From: an uncultured Lysobacteraceae bacterium
GTDB taxonomy: Bacteria > Pseudomonadota > Gammaproteobacteria > Xanthomonadales > Xanthomonadaceae
Direction: 5' to 3'
Length of the DNA stretch: 39,540 bases
NCBI GenBank assembly: GCA_946480825.1
Contig: CAMLLG010000033.1
Coordinates: 1-39,540, forward strand
Shown here: positions 14,737 through 22,286 of the stretch, in pieces
Numbering within the stretch: position 1 is the stretch's first letter
Layout of the letters: each line of letters begins with the position of its first letter
Program-made: the position numbers and the translations under genes
Notes under the pieces: generated by a model
What the model was told of the DNA's origin: nothing
Database searches by the model: none
What the model saw: only the letters and a program-made list of their open reading frames with translations

Positions 14737-17700
14737 TCATGCTGCAATCCGCGGCTTGAACGACTCAAGAATCGTCACGATGGCGTCCGCATCCGCGTTG
14801 GAGAAGGCACCATCGACACCCTCGTAATGGACGGCGGTGAACGGTGGCTCATAGAGCTGACTGGGTTCGACGATGCCTGATTGCGTCAGGCGGTCGATGA
14901 TCATTTCGACGAAGCGGATCTGCTGGCTGCTGTAGTGGCTGCCGTCGAGGAACCTGCCGAAGGCTTCCTTCGCTGCGTTGCGGTCAAGGCCCACCAGCGA
15001 GCGGATGAAGACGGGCAGCGAGACATCGGGACCGAAGGCCTGTTCGAAGCGTTCGCGCCCCTGCACCACGTCGGCTTCGTAGACGAAGCGCTCCAGCTCA
15101 CTGAGATCAGTCGGCGTCAGGGGCTTGTTGAAACGCAGCTTGGCAATGGCGACGTGCTGTTCGCTGGCACGGATGTAGGCTTCGACCTTCTTGCGGTACT
15201 GCACCAGGTTGATGCCGGTGTTGAAGTCCGGCAGCGCGACCTCGGTCGACTCGCCCTTATCGTCGGTCAGGGCGGTGTAGACCACGGCCATCGCCTTGCG
15301 CTCGATGAACTTGACGAGGTCGCGCAGGTCGCGTCGCACCGACTCGATGATCTGCAGCGTGATGTCCTGCCAGTAGGCCTCGGTCTGCACTTCCTGGATC
15401 AAGGGCAGCTGCTGCTTGATCGCAGGAATCGCCTCCATGCCCTCCAGTTGTCCCGCGATCTCGATGATCCGGTCGCGGTAGCGCACGAAGTCGGACGAAC
15501 CCTCCACCAGCGCGAGCTGCAATCCGATGCAGGTCAGGTCGAACAGCTTGGCGGTGATGTGCTCGGGGTCCAGTTCGGACGGCAGGCCGGCGACATGTTC
15601 GCGCAGTTCGACCATCGCGACCTCGTCGAGGCCATCCCAGGCTTCGCGCTGCGCGAAACGCACCACATGCTCGCTTTCCTGGCGGACGATGAAGTTTTTG
15701 GTATTCATCGCGGCCACTTCGCCATGCAGGTGGTCGATCAGGCCGTCCCGCAGTCCATCGACCGCGTCATATACAGCATGGTCATCGGCGGCCAGCTTGT
15801 CCGGCCTGATGGTTCCCGCAGGGATTTTCGGCAGCAAGGCCAGCAGTTCGAGCCTGCGCTTGAACAGCCGCTTGCCCAGCGGCTCGCTCAGGGTCAACGG
15901 TGCGCCGGCCGGATGCTCGTTGAAGAATTCGAAGTTCCCGCAGAAGTCGAAGATGTAGAACATCTTCTTGTCCTCGCCCGGGCCGAAGAGGTTCTCGCAC
16001 AGGCGCGTGCCGCGCCCGATCATCTGCAGGAACTTGACCTTCGAGCGCACGGCCTTGAAGAACACCAGATTGACCACTTCCGGCACGTCGATGCCGGTGT
16101 CCAGCATGTCCACCGAGATCGCGATCTGCGGCATGCGCGAGGCCACGCTGAACTCGTCGATCAGGGTCTGCGCGTACTTCACCGAGTGAGTAATGACCCG
16201 TGCGAACGCACCCTTGTGCTTGGGATAGTTGGCATCGAAGCGCTGGGCGATGAAGTCGGCGTGCTTCTGGTTGACGGCGAAGATGATGGTCTTGCCGATC
16301 TTCTCGCCGCAGTCTACGTGCAGCCCGTGTTCCATCAGGTGCTGCAGCATCAGGTCGACGGTGTGCTCGTTGAACAGGGATTTGTTGATCTCGGAGGGCG
16401 TGACTTCCTCCGGCGGGTCTTCGCCGGCCTCGTCGCCCCAGTCCAGCGATTCCCAGTGTTCTTTTTCGTCGTCCGGAAGGTCCTCGTAACGAATGCCCTC
16501 GCGGACGAACTTGATCGGTACCGAATGCGCTTTGGGCGGCACCAGGTAGCCGTTGAGCACCGCCTCGTCCAGCGTATAGGCATCGGTAGGCACGCCCTTT
16601 TCGAGTCCGAACAGGCGATAGGTGTCGCGATGCACTTCCTCGCGCGGGGTCGCGGTCAGGCCGACCAGATAGGCGTCGAAATATCTGAAGATCGCGCCGT
16701 ACTTCTGGTAGACGCTGCGATGCGCCTCGTCGATCACGATCAGGTCGAAATGACCGATGCCGAAGCGGCGCTGCTCGCCTTCGACTTCCTCGATCAGGCC
16801 CATCATCGTCGGATAGGTGCACAGGTACACCCGACCCTGCCCGTCCCGCTCGGTGACCAGGTTGACCGGGCCGGCATCGGGCAGATGCTTCTTGAACTCG
16901 TTGATCGCCTGCTTCACCAGCGCCACGCGGTCGGCGAGGAACAGCACGCGCTTGGCCCAGTTGGCGCGCATCAGCACGTCCACTAGCGCGATGGCAGTGC
17001 GGGTCTTGCCGGTGCCGGTAGCCATGGTCAGCAGGCCGGCGCGGCGCCCCTGCACGAAGGCCTCGGCCATCGAACGGATCGCGCGCTGCTGGTAGGAACG
17101 GCCGACGATGGCCGCGTTGATCGGCACCTCGCGCGGGTCCAGTTGCTCGCTGCGACGGAAGATCGCCAGCTCCAGCGCATCGCGGGTATGGAAACCGGAC
17201 ACCTCGCGCGGCGGCGCGCGCAGGTCGTCCCAGAGCCATGTCTTGTGACCGTTCGTGTAGTAGATCAGCGGGCGCCGGCCCTTCATCTTCTCCAGGCAGT
17301 CGGCGTAGAGCATGGCCTGCTGGCGGCCCACTTCGGGGTCGGTGAAGCTGCGCTTGGCTTCAATCACCGCCAGCGGTTTGCCGTCGCTTCCCCATAGCAC
17401 GTAGTCGGCGGCGCCCTCGCCCTTGGTGTTGGGCATGCCGTCGATCGACACTTCCACGCCCGCGCTCTCGCCCACCACCCAGCCGGCCTCGCGCAGCAGT
17501 TCGTCGATGAAGCGACGACGGGTGTCGGCTTCGTCGTAGTCGTGCGTGTCGGGGACGGCGAGATTCGCGGCCTTGGCTTTGGCCAGCTCGGCGCGCTGCG
17601 CGGCCAGTTCGGCGTCGATGCGGGCCAGTAGGCTTTCGCGTTCGGCGAGGGTGGCGGCCTGCTGCGCGATGGCGGCCTCGCGGCGCTCCAGTTCGCCGTG

Positions 17701-18216
17701 CAGGGCTTCGATCTGCGCGCGGAAGGCGGCTTCCTGCTTCTTCAGCTGTTCGCGAGTGAACGCAGCGGCTTCGTCGGCGCGCACCTGTTTCGGCACGCGC
17801 GCATCGTCCCAGGCAGCGGCGAGGGTCTTGGGATCACTGGCGCGGGTGTAGGTGCGCGCCAGCCAGAACAGCACATGGAACAGATCACGGACCAGACACA
17901 GGGCATCGCCGCTGCCGACCCGGCCATTGCCGTGCACCGCGCGGTTGCCGGTCTTCTGGATCAGCTGCGCCTTCTTGTGCACATGCGGCGGCAGCAGCTT
18001 CTCGAACGCCGGCTGGGTCAGTAGCACGCCCAGTGCGTTGTCGTAGGGCATGCGCAGAGTCTGGTCGTTGGCATACAGCCAATGCACCGCCTGTTCAAGG
18101 GCATGTCGTGTGCGCATGCACGCCGCGCGCGGGTCCGAATGCACCAGTTGCTCCGCGCCCGCCGCCGGCTCGAAGAGCGGTTTGAATTCGGGGAGGAGGA
18201 ACTGGAAGTTGGACAT
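14737..18216 (-). CDS. hsdR: Type I restriction enzyme, restriction/translocase subunit HsdR
   Basis: A 1159-residue motor-nuclease. Residues 1-130 resemble a DUF4145-type domain, and about 150-215 is an Ala/Glu-rich coiled coil. The PD-(D/E)xK nuclease is at about 225-330, with Asp271 (GAADYVLW) and Glu286/Lys288 (PLAVIEAKRS). The superfamily-2 helicase has Walker A TMATGTGKT (ending Lys404-Thr405), DEAH at 496-499 and TATP (about 521-524). Motif VI is IGRGTRLC, followed by the EcoEI-like C-terminal domain. It translocates and cuts unmethylated DNA in complex with HsdM and HsdS. GGAGGG precedes the ATG, and the gene starts 3 nt after the hsdS stop. It appears intact. Confidence 0.95.
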   Translation of the reverse strand: MSNFQFLLPEFKPLFEPAAGAEQLVHSDPRAACMRTRHALEQAVHWLYANDQTLRMPYDNALGVLLTQPAFEKLLPPHVHKKAQLIQKTGNRAVHGNGRVGSGDALCLVRDLFHVLFWLARTYTRASDPKTLAAAWDDARVPKQVRADEAAAFTREQLKKQEAAFRAQIEALHGELERREAAIAQQAATLAERESLLARIDAELAAQRAELAKAKAANLAVPDTHDYDEADTRRRFIDELLREAGWVVGESAGVEVSIDGMPNTKGEGAADYVLWGSDGKPLAVIEAKRSFTDPEVGRQQAMLYADCLEKMKGRRPLIYYTNGHKTWLWDDLRAPPREVSGFHTRDALELAIFRRSEQLDPREVPINAAIVGRSYQQRAIRSMAEAFVQGRRAGLLTMATGTGKTRTAIALVDVLMRANWAKRVLFLADRVALVKQAINEFKKHLPDAGPVNLVTERDGQGRVYLCTYPTMMGLIEEVEGEQRRFGIGHFDLIVIDEAHRSVYQKYGAIFRYFDAYLVGLTATPREEVHRDTYRLFGLEKGVPTDAYTLDEAVLNGYLVPPKAHSVPIKFVREGIRYEDLPDDEKEHWESLDWGDEAGEDPPEEVTPSEINKSLFNEHTVDLMLQHLMEHGLHVDCGEKIGKTIIFAVNQKHADFIAQRFDANYPKHKGAFARVITHSVKYAQTLIDEFSVASRMPQIAISVDMLDTGIDVPEVVNLVFFKAVRSKVKFLQMIGRGTRLCENLFGPGEDKKMFYIFDFCGNFEFFNEHPAGAPLTLSEPLGKRLFKRRLELLALLPKIPAGTIRPDKLAADDHAVYDAVDGLRDGLIDHLHGEVAAMNTKNFIVRQESEHVVRFAQREAWDGLDEVAMVELREHVAGLPSELDPEHITAKLFDLTCIGLQLALVEGSSDFVRYRDRIIEIAGQLEGMEAIPAIKQQLPLIQEVQTEAYWQDITLQIIESVRRDLRDLVKFIERKAMAVVYTALTDDKGESTEVALPDFNTGINLVQYRKKVEAYIRASEQHVAIAKLRFNKPLTPTDLSELERFVYEADVVQGRERFEQAFGPDVSLPVFIRSLVGLDRNAAKEAFGRFLDGSHYSSQQIRFVEMIIDRLTQSGIVEPSQLYEPPFTAVHYEGVDGAFSNADADAIVTILESFKPRIAA

Positions 18217-18219
18217 GGC

Positions 18220-19383
18220 TTAGATCCCTCCGGAAAAGGCCATTCTCTGGAGCGCGCCGAAAAGTTGATCCATTTGCCTCTGGCTTCCCTGCATTTTTCG
18301 CTTGCGCACTTGGATTTTTTCCACAATCTCCGCAAATCGACTTTGCAAATCAATCAACGGAATCGGCACAGGAAGCGCACGGAGGCCTGGACCACTGAAG
18401 TTTTGCTGCGCGGCCTGACGTGATTTAACTGCAATCAATTCCTGTATTGATTTTGCCCTTAGAACACCAAAAACGTACTCAGGCAATACTGCAGATTTGA
18501 ACCGCATGCGTATGAAATACGCGCCCGCAATGCAAGGAGGACTTGACTCTTTTATAAGCGCCACTTTGCCGACGGTTGCCCCAGTTCTCGCAAATATCAA
18601 ATCCCCGGATTGCAAGCCATATTGCGCCACATCATCCTTAGTCACATCCATCCTCGGCATCGCGTCGAAATCCAGCTCACCCGTTGAATCCAGATCCGTG
18701 ATCCGAACGATTCTTGTTCCATTTTCAGAATAACGTTCATTGTAGAAACGCGGCCCGTATTGCATTTCCTCCACAAGGTCTCCAAGCATTGCAGGCTCGC
18801 ATCCCTTCGGATTCTCAACCGGATCACCGAACATATCGAAGAACACGGATTGAGACAATTGATCGAACTTAGCGATGAATTCACGGCGCTTGGCGCGCAG
18901 CGCATCGGCCTTGTCCAGAATCGCTGCGATGCGGCACTGCTCTTCTATCGGTGGCAGCGGAATCTTGATCTTTGCCACTTCCGCAGGTCTTGCGCGAAGC
19001 AACGACCCGCCGACGCCTGAAACAGTCGCCATGAATTCTGCATTGAAGTCATCTGACATTAAAAGATGACGAAGATAAGATGGAAATAAGCGGCGATCAC
19101 GGAAAACAATCCACTCCCCGGACGCAATCTGTCTGTAACCGGATGACGGCCCAACAACAGATGCGCGGCGAATATGCGGAACGATTTTCGAGATCATCAC
19201 ATCATCAGGCTGGACGACCTGCTTTGCAGATCCAATTTCGCGACCACTGACCATGTCTGGCCGCCCTGCATCGAATGCAGGAATGCTATGCAACTCGAAC
19301 ACTTCATCCGGAAATTTTGACGGATCAACTGTTCCACTGCGCTTCGCCATCAGCTCGCCGGCTTCTACGTATTTCCAGCTCAC
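18220..19383 (-). CDS. hsdS: Type I restriction-modification specificity subunit HsdS
   Basis: A 387-residue DNA-recognition subunit with two target-recognition domains (about residues 1-150 and 185-345). These are separated by a conserved helical spacer (PLPPIEEQCRIAAILDKADALRAKRREFI) and closed by a matching C-terminal helix (LIDLQSRFAEIVEKIQVRKRKM). GTG start at 19383, overlapping the hsdM stop by 4 nt. The gene is clearly richer in A+T than its neighbours, with runs such as ATTTTTTCC and AAAACG, as expected for specificity genes exchanged between strains. It sets the bipartite recognition sequence for both HsdM and HsdR; the sequence itself cannot be predicted here. Confidence 0.95.
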   Translation of the reverse strand: MSWKYVEAGELMAKRSGTVDPSKFPDEVFELHSIPAFDAGRPDMVSGREIGSAKQVVQPDDVMISKIVPHIRRASVVGPSSGYRQIASGEWIVFRDRRLFPSYLRHLLMSDDFNAEFMATVSGVGGSLLRARPAEVAKIKIPLPPIEEQCRIAAILDKADALRAKRREFIAKFDQLSQSVFFDMFGDPVENPKGCEPAMLGDLVEEMQYGPRFYNERYSENGTRIVRITDLDSTGELDFDAMPRMDVTKDDVAQYGLQSGDLIFARTGATVGKVALIKESSPPCIAGAYFIRMRFKSAVLPEYVFGVLRAKSIQELIAVKSRQAAQQNFSGPGLRALPVPIPLIDLQSRFAEIVEKIQVRKRKMQGSQRQMDQLFGALQRMAFSGGI

Positions 19384-20900
19384 TTCAACATCCCCTCCAA
19401 CTCCTCCATCCCCCGCAGGATGTCGAGTTCCAGCGCCTTCAACTCCGCCAGAATCTTCTGAGGCGGGTCGTACTGCACGGCTGCGTGCACCACCTGCTTG
19501 TAGCGGTTGATCGAGAGGTCGTAATCGTTGCCGGCGATCTCGGCCCTGGGCACGAGGAAGCTCTGGTCGGTGCGCGCGCGCTGAGCCTCGTCGGAAACCC
19601 GACCCTCACCTCCGGCCCCTCTCCCGGAGGGAGAGGGGCGCAGGGATTGCCAGCGTTTCAGAATGTCGGGCAGGTTGTCGTTCTCGTGCTTGCTGCCGTC
19701 CAGCGGGTTGCGCTTGTCGTCCAGCGAATAGCCGTCGGCCTGCATGTCGTAGAACCAGACGTTGTCGGTGCCGCCGGAGTTGGTCTTGGTGAACAGCAGG
19801 ATCGCGGTGGATACGCCGGCATACGGGCGGAACACGCCCGAGGGCATGGACACGATGCCGTCCAGCTTGTGGTCTTCCACCAGCATGCGCCGCAGCGCCT
19901 TGTGCGCCTTGCTGGAGCCGAACAGCACGCCGTCGGGCACGATCACCGCCGCGCGCCCGCCGGGCTTGAGCAGGCGCAGGAACAGGGCAAGGAACAGCAG
20001 CTCGGTCTTCTTGGTTTTGACCATCTGCTGCAGATCCTTCGCGGTGCTCTCGTAATCGAGCGACCCGGCGAAGGGCGGATTGGCGAGGATCAGGCTGAAC
20101 TGCTCCTCCACGCCGGCATGGCTCTGGCTGAGCGCATCGCGGTTCTCGATCTTCGGGTTCTCGACGCCGTGCAGCAGCATGTTCATGCTGCCCACGCGGA
20201 GCATGGTGCTGTCGAAGTCGAAGCCGTGGAAGGTGTCTTCGTTGAAGCGATTGGCCGACTTCCTGTCGGCGTAGATCGCGTCGTGATGATGCCTGAGCAG
20301 GTATTCCGCTGCCGCCACCAGAAAGCCCGCCGTGCCGCAGGCAGGGTCGCAGATGATGTCGCCGGGCCTCGGCGCCATCATGTCGACCATCAGCTTGATG
20401 ATGTGTCGCGGCGTGCGGAACTGGCCGTTGTGCCCGGCGGTGGCGATCTTGCCGAGCATGTACTCGTACAGGTCGCCCTTGGTGTCGCGATCGTCCATCT
20501 CGATCTGGTCGAGCATGTCCACCACCTTCGCCAGCAGCGCCGGCGTAGGGATGGTGAACCGCGCGTCCTTCATGTGCCCGGCGTAGGTGGAATCGGCATC
20601 GCCCAGGGTCTTCATGAAGGGGAAGACCTTGTTGGCGACGATGTCGTACATCGTCGCCGGATCGAAATCCTTGAACCGGCTCCAGCGCAGCTTCTGCTGC
20701 TTGAGGTTGAAGATCGGGTCTTCGATGTCGCGCTTGGCGCGGTTCGCCTTCTTCTCACGCGCGGTGTGGAGTTCATCCAGTCGCTTGATGAACAGCAGAT
20801 AGGTCATCTGCTCGATGACCTCCAGCGGGTTGGAAATGCCGCCGCTCCAGAATGCATCCCAGATGCGGTCGACCTGCGACTTGATGGTGCCTGTGATCAT
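19380..20900 (-). CDS. hsdM: Type I DNA methyltransferase subunit HsdM
   Basis: A 506-residue N6-adenine methyltransferase. An N-terminal helical HsdM_N domain (about 5-140) precedes the SAM-binding motif I DPACGTAGF (185-193) and catalytic motif IV NPPF (274-277). The C-terminal part, PRAEIAGNDYDLSINRYKQV, contacts HsdS. AGGAA lies 6 nt before the ATG. Residues about 419-438 (SLRPSPSGRGAGGEGRVSDE) are encoded by a palindromic repeat and interrupt an otherwise normal family alignment between ILKRW and RTDQSFLVP. The insertion is in frame, so the enzyme may still work. It forms M2S with HsdS and protects host DNA. Confidence 0.95.
   Translation of the reverse strand: MITGTIKSQVDRIWDAFWSGGISNPLEVIEQMTYLLFIKRLDELHTAREKKANRAKRDIEDPIFNLKQQKLRWSRFKDFDPATMYDIVANKVFPFMKTLGDADSTYAGHMKDARFTIPTPALLAKVVDMLDQIEMDDRDTKGDLYEYMLGKIATAGHNGQFRTPRHIIKLMVDMMAPRPGDIICDPACGTAGFLVAAAEYLLRHHHDAIYADRKSANRFNEDTFHGFDFDSTMLRVGSMNMLLHGVENPKIENRDALSQSHAGVEEQFSLILANPPFAGSLDYESTAKDLQQMVKTKKTELLFLALFLRLLKPGGRAAVIVPDGVLFGSSKAHKALRRMLVEDHKLDGIVSMPSGVFRPYAGVSTAILLFTKTNSGGTDNVWFYDMQADGYSLDDKRNPLDGSKHENDNLPDILKRWQSLRPSPSGRGAGGEGRVSDEAQRARTDQSFLVPRAEIAGNDYDLSINRYKQVVHAAVQYDPPQKILAELKALELDILRGMEELEGMLK
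19601..19640. repeat. Palindromic repeat inserted in frame within hsdM
   Basis: CCCCTCTCCC (19616-19625), loop GGA, GGGAGAGGGG (19629-19638) form a 10-bp perfect stem. On the minus strand this is followed by a GGAGGTGAGGG-like tail, the form of a widespread intergenic repeat in high-GC gammaproteobacteria. Here it lies inside the hsdM coding region. A related copy is at 7557-7590. Confidence 0.85.
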
Positions 20901-20925
20901 GTGATTCCTGATTGAAACCTGTGCA

Positions 20926-21924
20926 TCAAGCGGGCCAGTAGGCCCATTTCAGCGGAACGAGACGGCGGGTTTCGATGTCCGCCGTCTGGTAGTGCTCCAT
21001 GAGGTTGCGGACGAGATCGTCCAGCGTCCAGAGCATCATGCGGATCTGGGCGCGGTCGGCTTCGTAGTGGGCTTCCTTTGAGAAGCCCCCGGTGCTGACA
21101 TACAGCCCGCGATCGTCGCGATGGCAGCCTGCGATGAAGCTGCGCAGCTGATCGGCGCTGATCTTGCCCTTGCGGTGCTTCACCTCGACGAGGATGCGTG
21201 GGTTGTCGAACCCCAGTCCGTCCGGCGAAGCGATGATGTCGCGCCCGCGATCACCGCCAGCGGGCGTGAGGCGAGTCTTGTAGCCCATGGCGCGCAGCAC
21301 GCCCGCCACCAGTTTTTCCATGTCATCCCAGCCGAGCTGGTTGACCTGATCCTTCACGCCCTCGAACGCACGCGCCTCAATCTCCTTCAACGGCTCGACG
21401 ATTTCCTTATCGTCGACATCGTTGGGCAGTGCCTCGACGACCGTCTTTCCCGCGGATGCTGCTTTCAGCTCCTGCATCGCGCTGTCGGGAAGGACGAACA
21501 CGGTCAGCGTCGACCCCAGACTGTTCTTGGTCGGCGTGGAGAGCGCATCGCGCTCGATCTCAGTGGCGGCCCATTTCACCGTGCGGGCGAGGGCCATGCC
21601 GTCTTCCTGCCATTCCGGTTTGTGCTCGGCCTTCCCGGTGATCCTGCCGAGCATGTAGGTGCGATTGCCGGGCGAATAGGTCACGACGTGATCGCCGACC
21701 TGGATCTCGTTGATGAAGCGCCAGACCTGCGAGGCGCCTGCGAGGGCCGTCCCCGGCTTCGCCAACGGCTCGGCCTGACGATAGATCTCGACCAATTCCT
21801 TGCGCGTCATGCCGAGCTTGGCTCTGGCGGCGAGTTCGGCCCAACCCACCGCAGCCACCCCGCGCTCGCGGAACAAGTCGTACAGCGTGCCGCCCTCGGC
21901 GCGCACCATCCACATGCGTTCCAT
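20926..21924 (-). CDS. Mrr-type restriction endonuclease with N-terminal EVE/PUA-like domain
   Basis: A 332-residue protein. Residues 1-120 (MWMVRAEGGTLYDLFRERG, GVAAVGWAEL, VGDHVVTYSPGNRTYMLGRI) look like the EVE/PUA-like reader domain found before Mrr nucleases. Residues about 195-310 are the Mrr nuclease, with GGDRGRDI (Asp225, Asp229) and ILVEVKHRKG (Glu247, Lys249), the PD-(D/E)xK core, then SADQLRSFIAG. Mrr enzymes cut methylated or otherwise modified DNA. The ATG at 21924 has a GGGAGGA ribosome site; the frame runs on upstream but without support. It lies 25 nt before hsdM and in the same direction, so it is probably the first gene of the operon. Confidence 0.88.
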   Translation of the reverse strand: MERMWMVRAEGGTLYDLFRERGVAAVGWAELAARAKLGMTRKELVEIYRQAEPLAKPGTALAGASQVWRFINEIQVGDHVVTYSPGNRTYMLGRITGKAEHKPEWQEDGMALARTVKWAATEIERDALSTPTKNSLGSTLTVFVLPDSAMQELKAASAGKTVVEALPNDVDDKEIVEPLKEIEARAFEGVKDQVNQLGWDDMEKLVAGVLRAMGYKTRLTPAGGDRGRDIIASPDGLGFDNPRILVEVKHRKGKISADQLRSFIAGCHRDDRGLYVSTGGFSKEAHYEADRAQIRMMLWTLDDLVRNLMEHYQTADIETRRLVPLKWAYWPA

Positions 21925-22065
21925 CCGGTTCCTCCCCCTGCGTAGGCTGGAGATATTACCGGAGCGATCATGGTTCAGCGGCGCGTTCGGCCTGTCAGTA
22001 ATGACGGTGTGGCGATCCAGTCGGGGATTGAGGTCGCATGGTGACGGTGCGGCCGCGGCCGAGAG

Positions 22066-22093
22066 GTCGGTCGCGCCTTCCGGCGCTCCTACA
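22066..22093. repeat. REP copy, right flank of the restriction operon (inverted)
   Basis: Exact reverse complement, over 28 nt, of 14588-14615. The match stops immediately outside these limits. The two copies frame the mrr-hsdM-hsdS-hsdR operon as an inverted repeat about 7.5 kb apart. Confidence 0.88.
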
Positions 22094-22148
22094 GGGGGCT
22101 GCGATGGGTGGTGCATGCGATGCGTTGCGGGTGTTGTGGGAAGGGCTC

Positions 22149-22184
22149 GGGCCTGAAGGCCCTCCTACAAGAAGGCCCTCCTAC
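22149..22184. repeat. Inverted GTAG-type REP plus a partial copy
   Basis: 22149-22168 is the exact reverse complement of the 20-nt REP at 12753-12772. A shortened second copy, GAAGGCCCTCCTAC, follows at 22171-22184. Confidence 0.85.
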
Positions 22185-22286
22185 GTGAGGGCCTGCTGGG
22201 ATGCGGCGGCGCGGATTGACCGGCACCGGCATCCGGGCGACCCTTCGGGCTTCGGCCGGAGGGGCCGCGCATTCGGGGTGTGGGGC

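Larger units (their letters stand above)
21925..22286. other. Intergenic region between mrr and cstA, REP-rich
   Basis: A 362-nt stretch between divergent genes. It holds the promoter side of the restriction operon, with a TAATAT -10-like hexamer on the minus strand at 21958-21953 and no good -35. It also holds the inverted REP at 22066-22093, and at 22149-22184 one complete and one partial inverted GTAG-type REP. A cstA promoter must lie here too, but none is clear. Confidence 0.6.

Noticed and set aside
14881..16986. Open plus-strand frame of about 700 codons opposite hsdR
   Set aside because: Antisense shadow of the intact hsdR; no motif, signal or ribosome site.
22038..22286. Upstream extension of cstA and of the mrr frame into the intergenic region
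   Set aside because: Both extensions translate REP sequence (for example APEGATD) and lack conserved residues; the chosen starts have better support.
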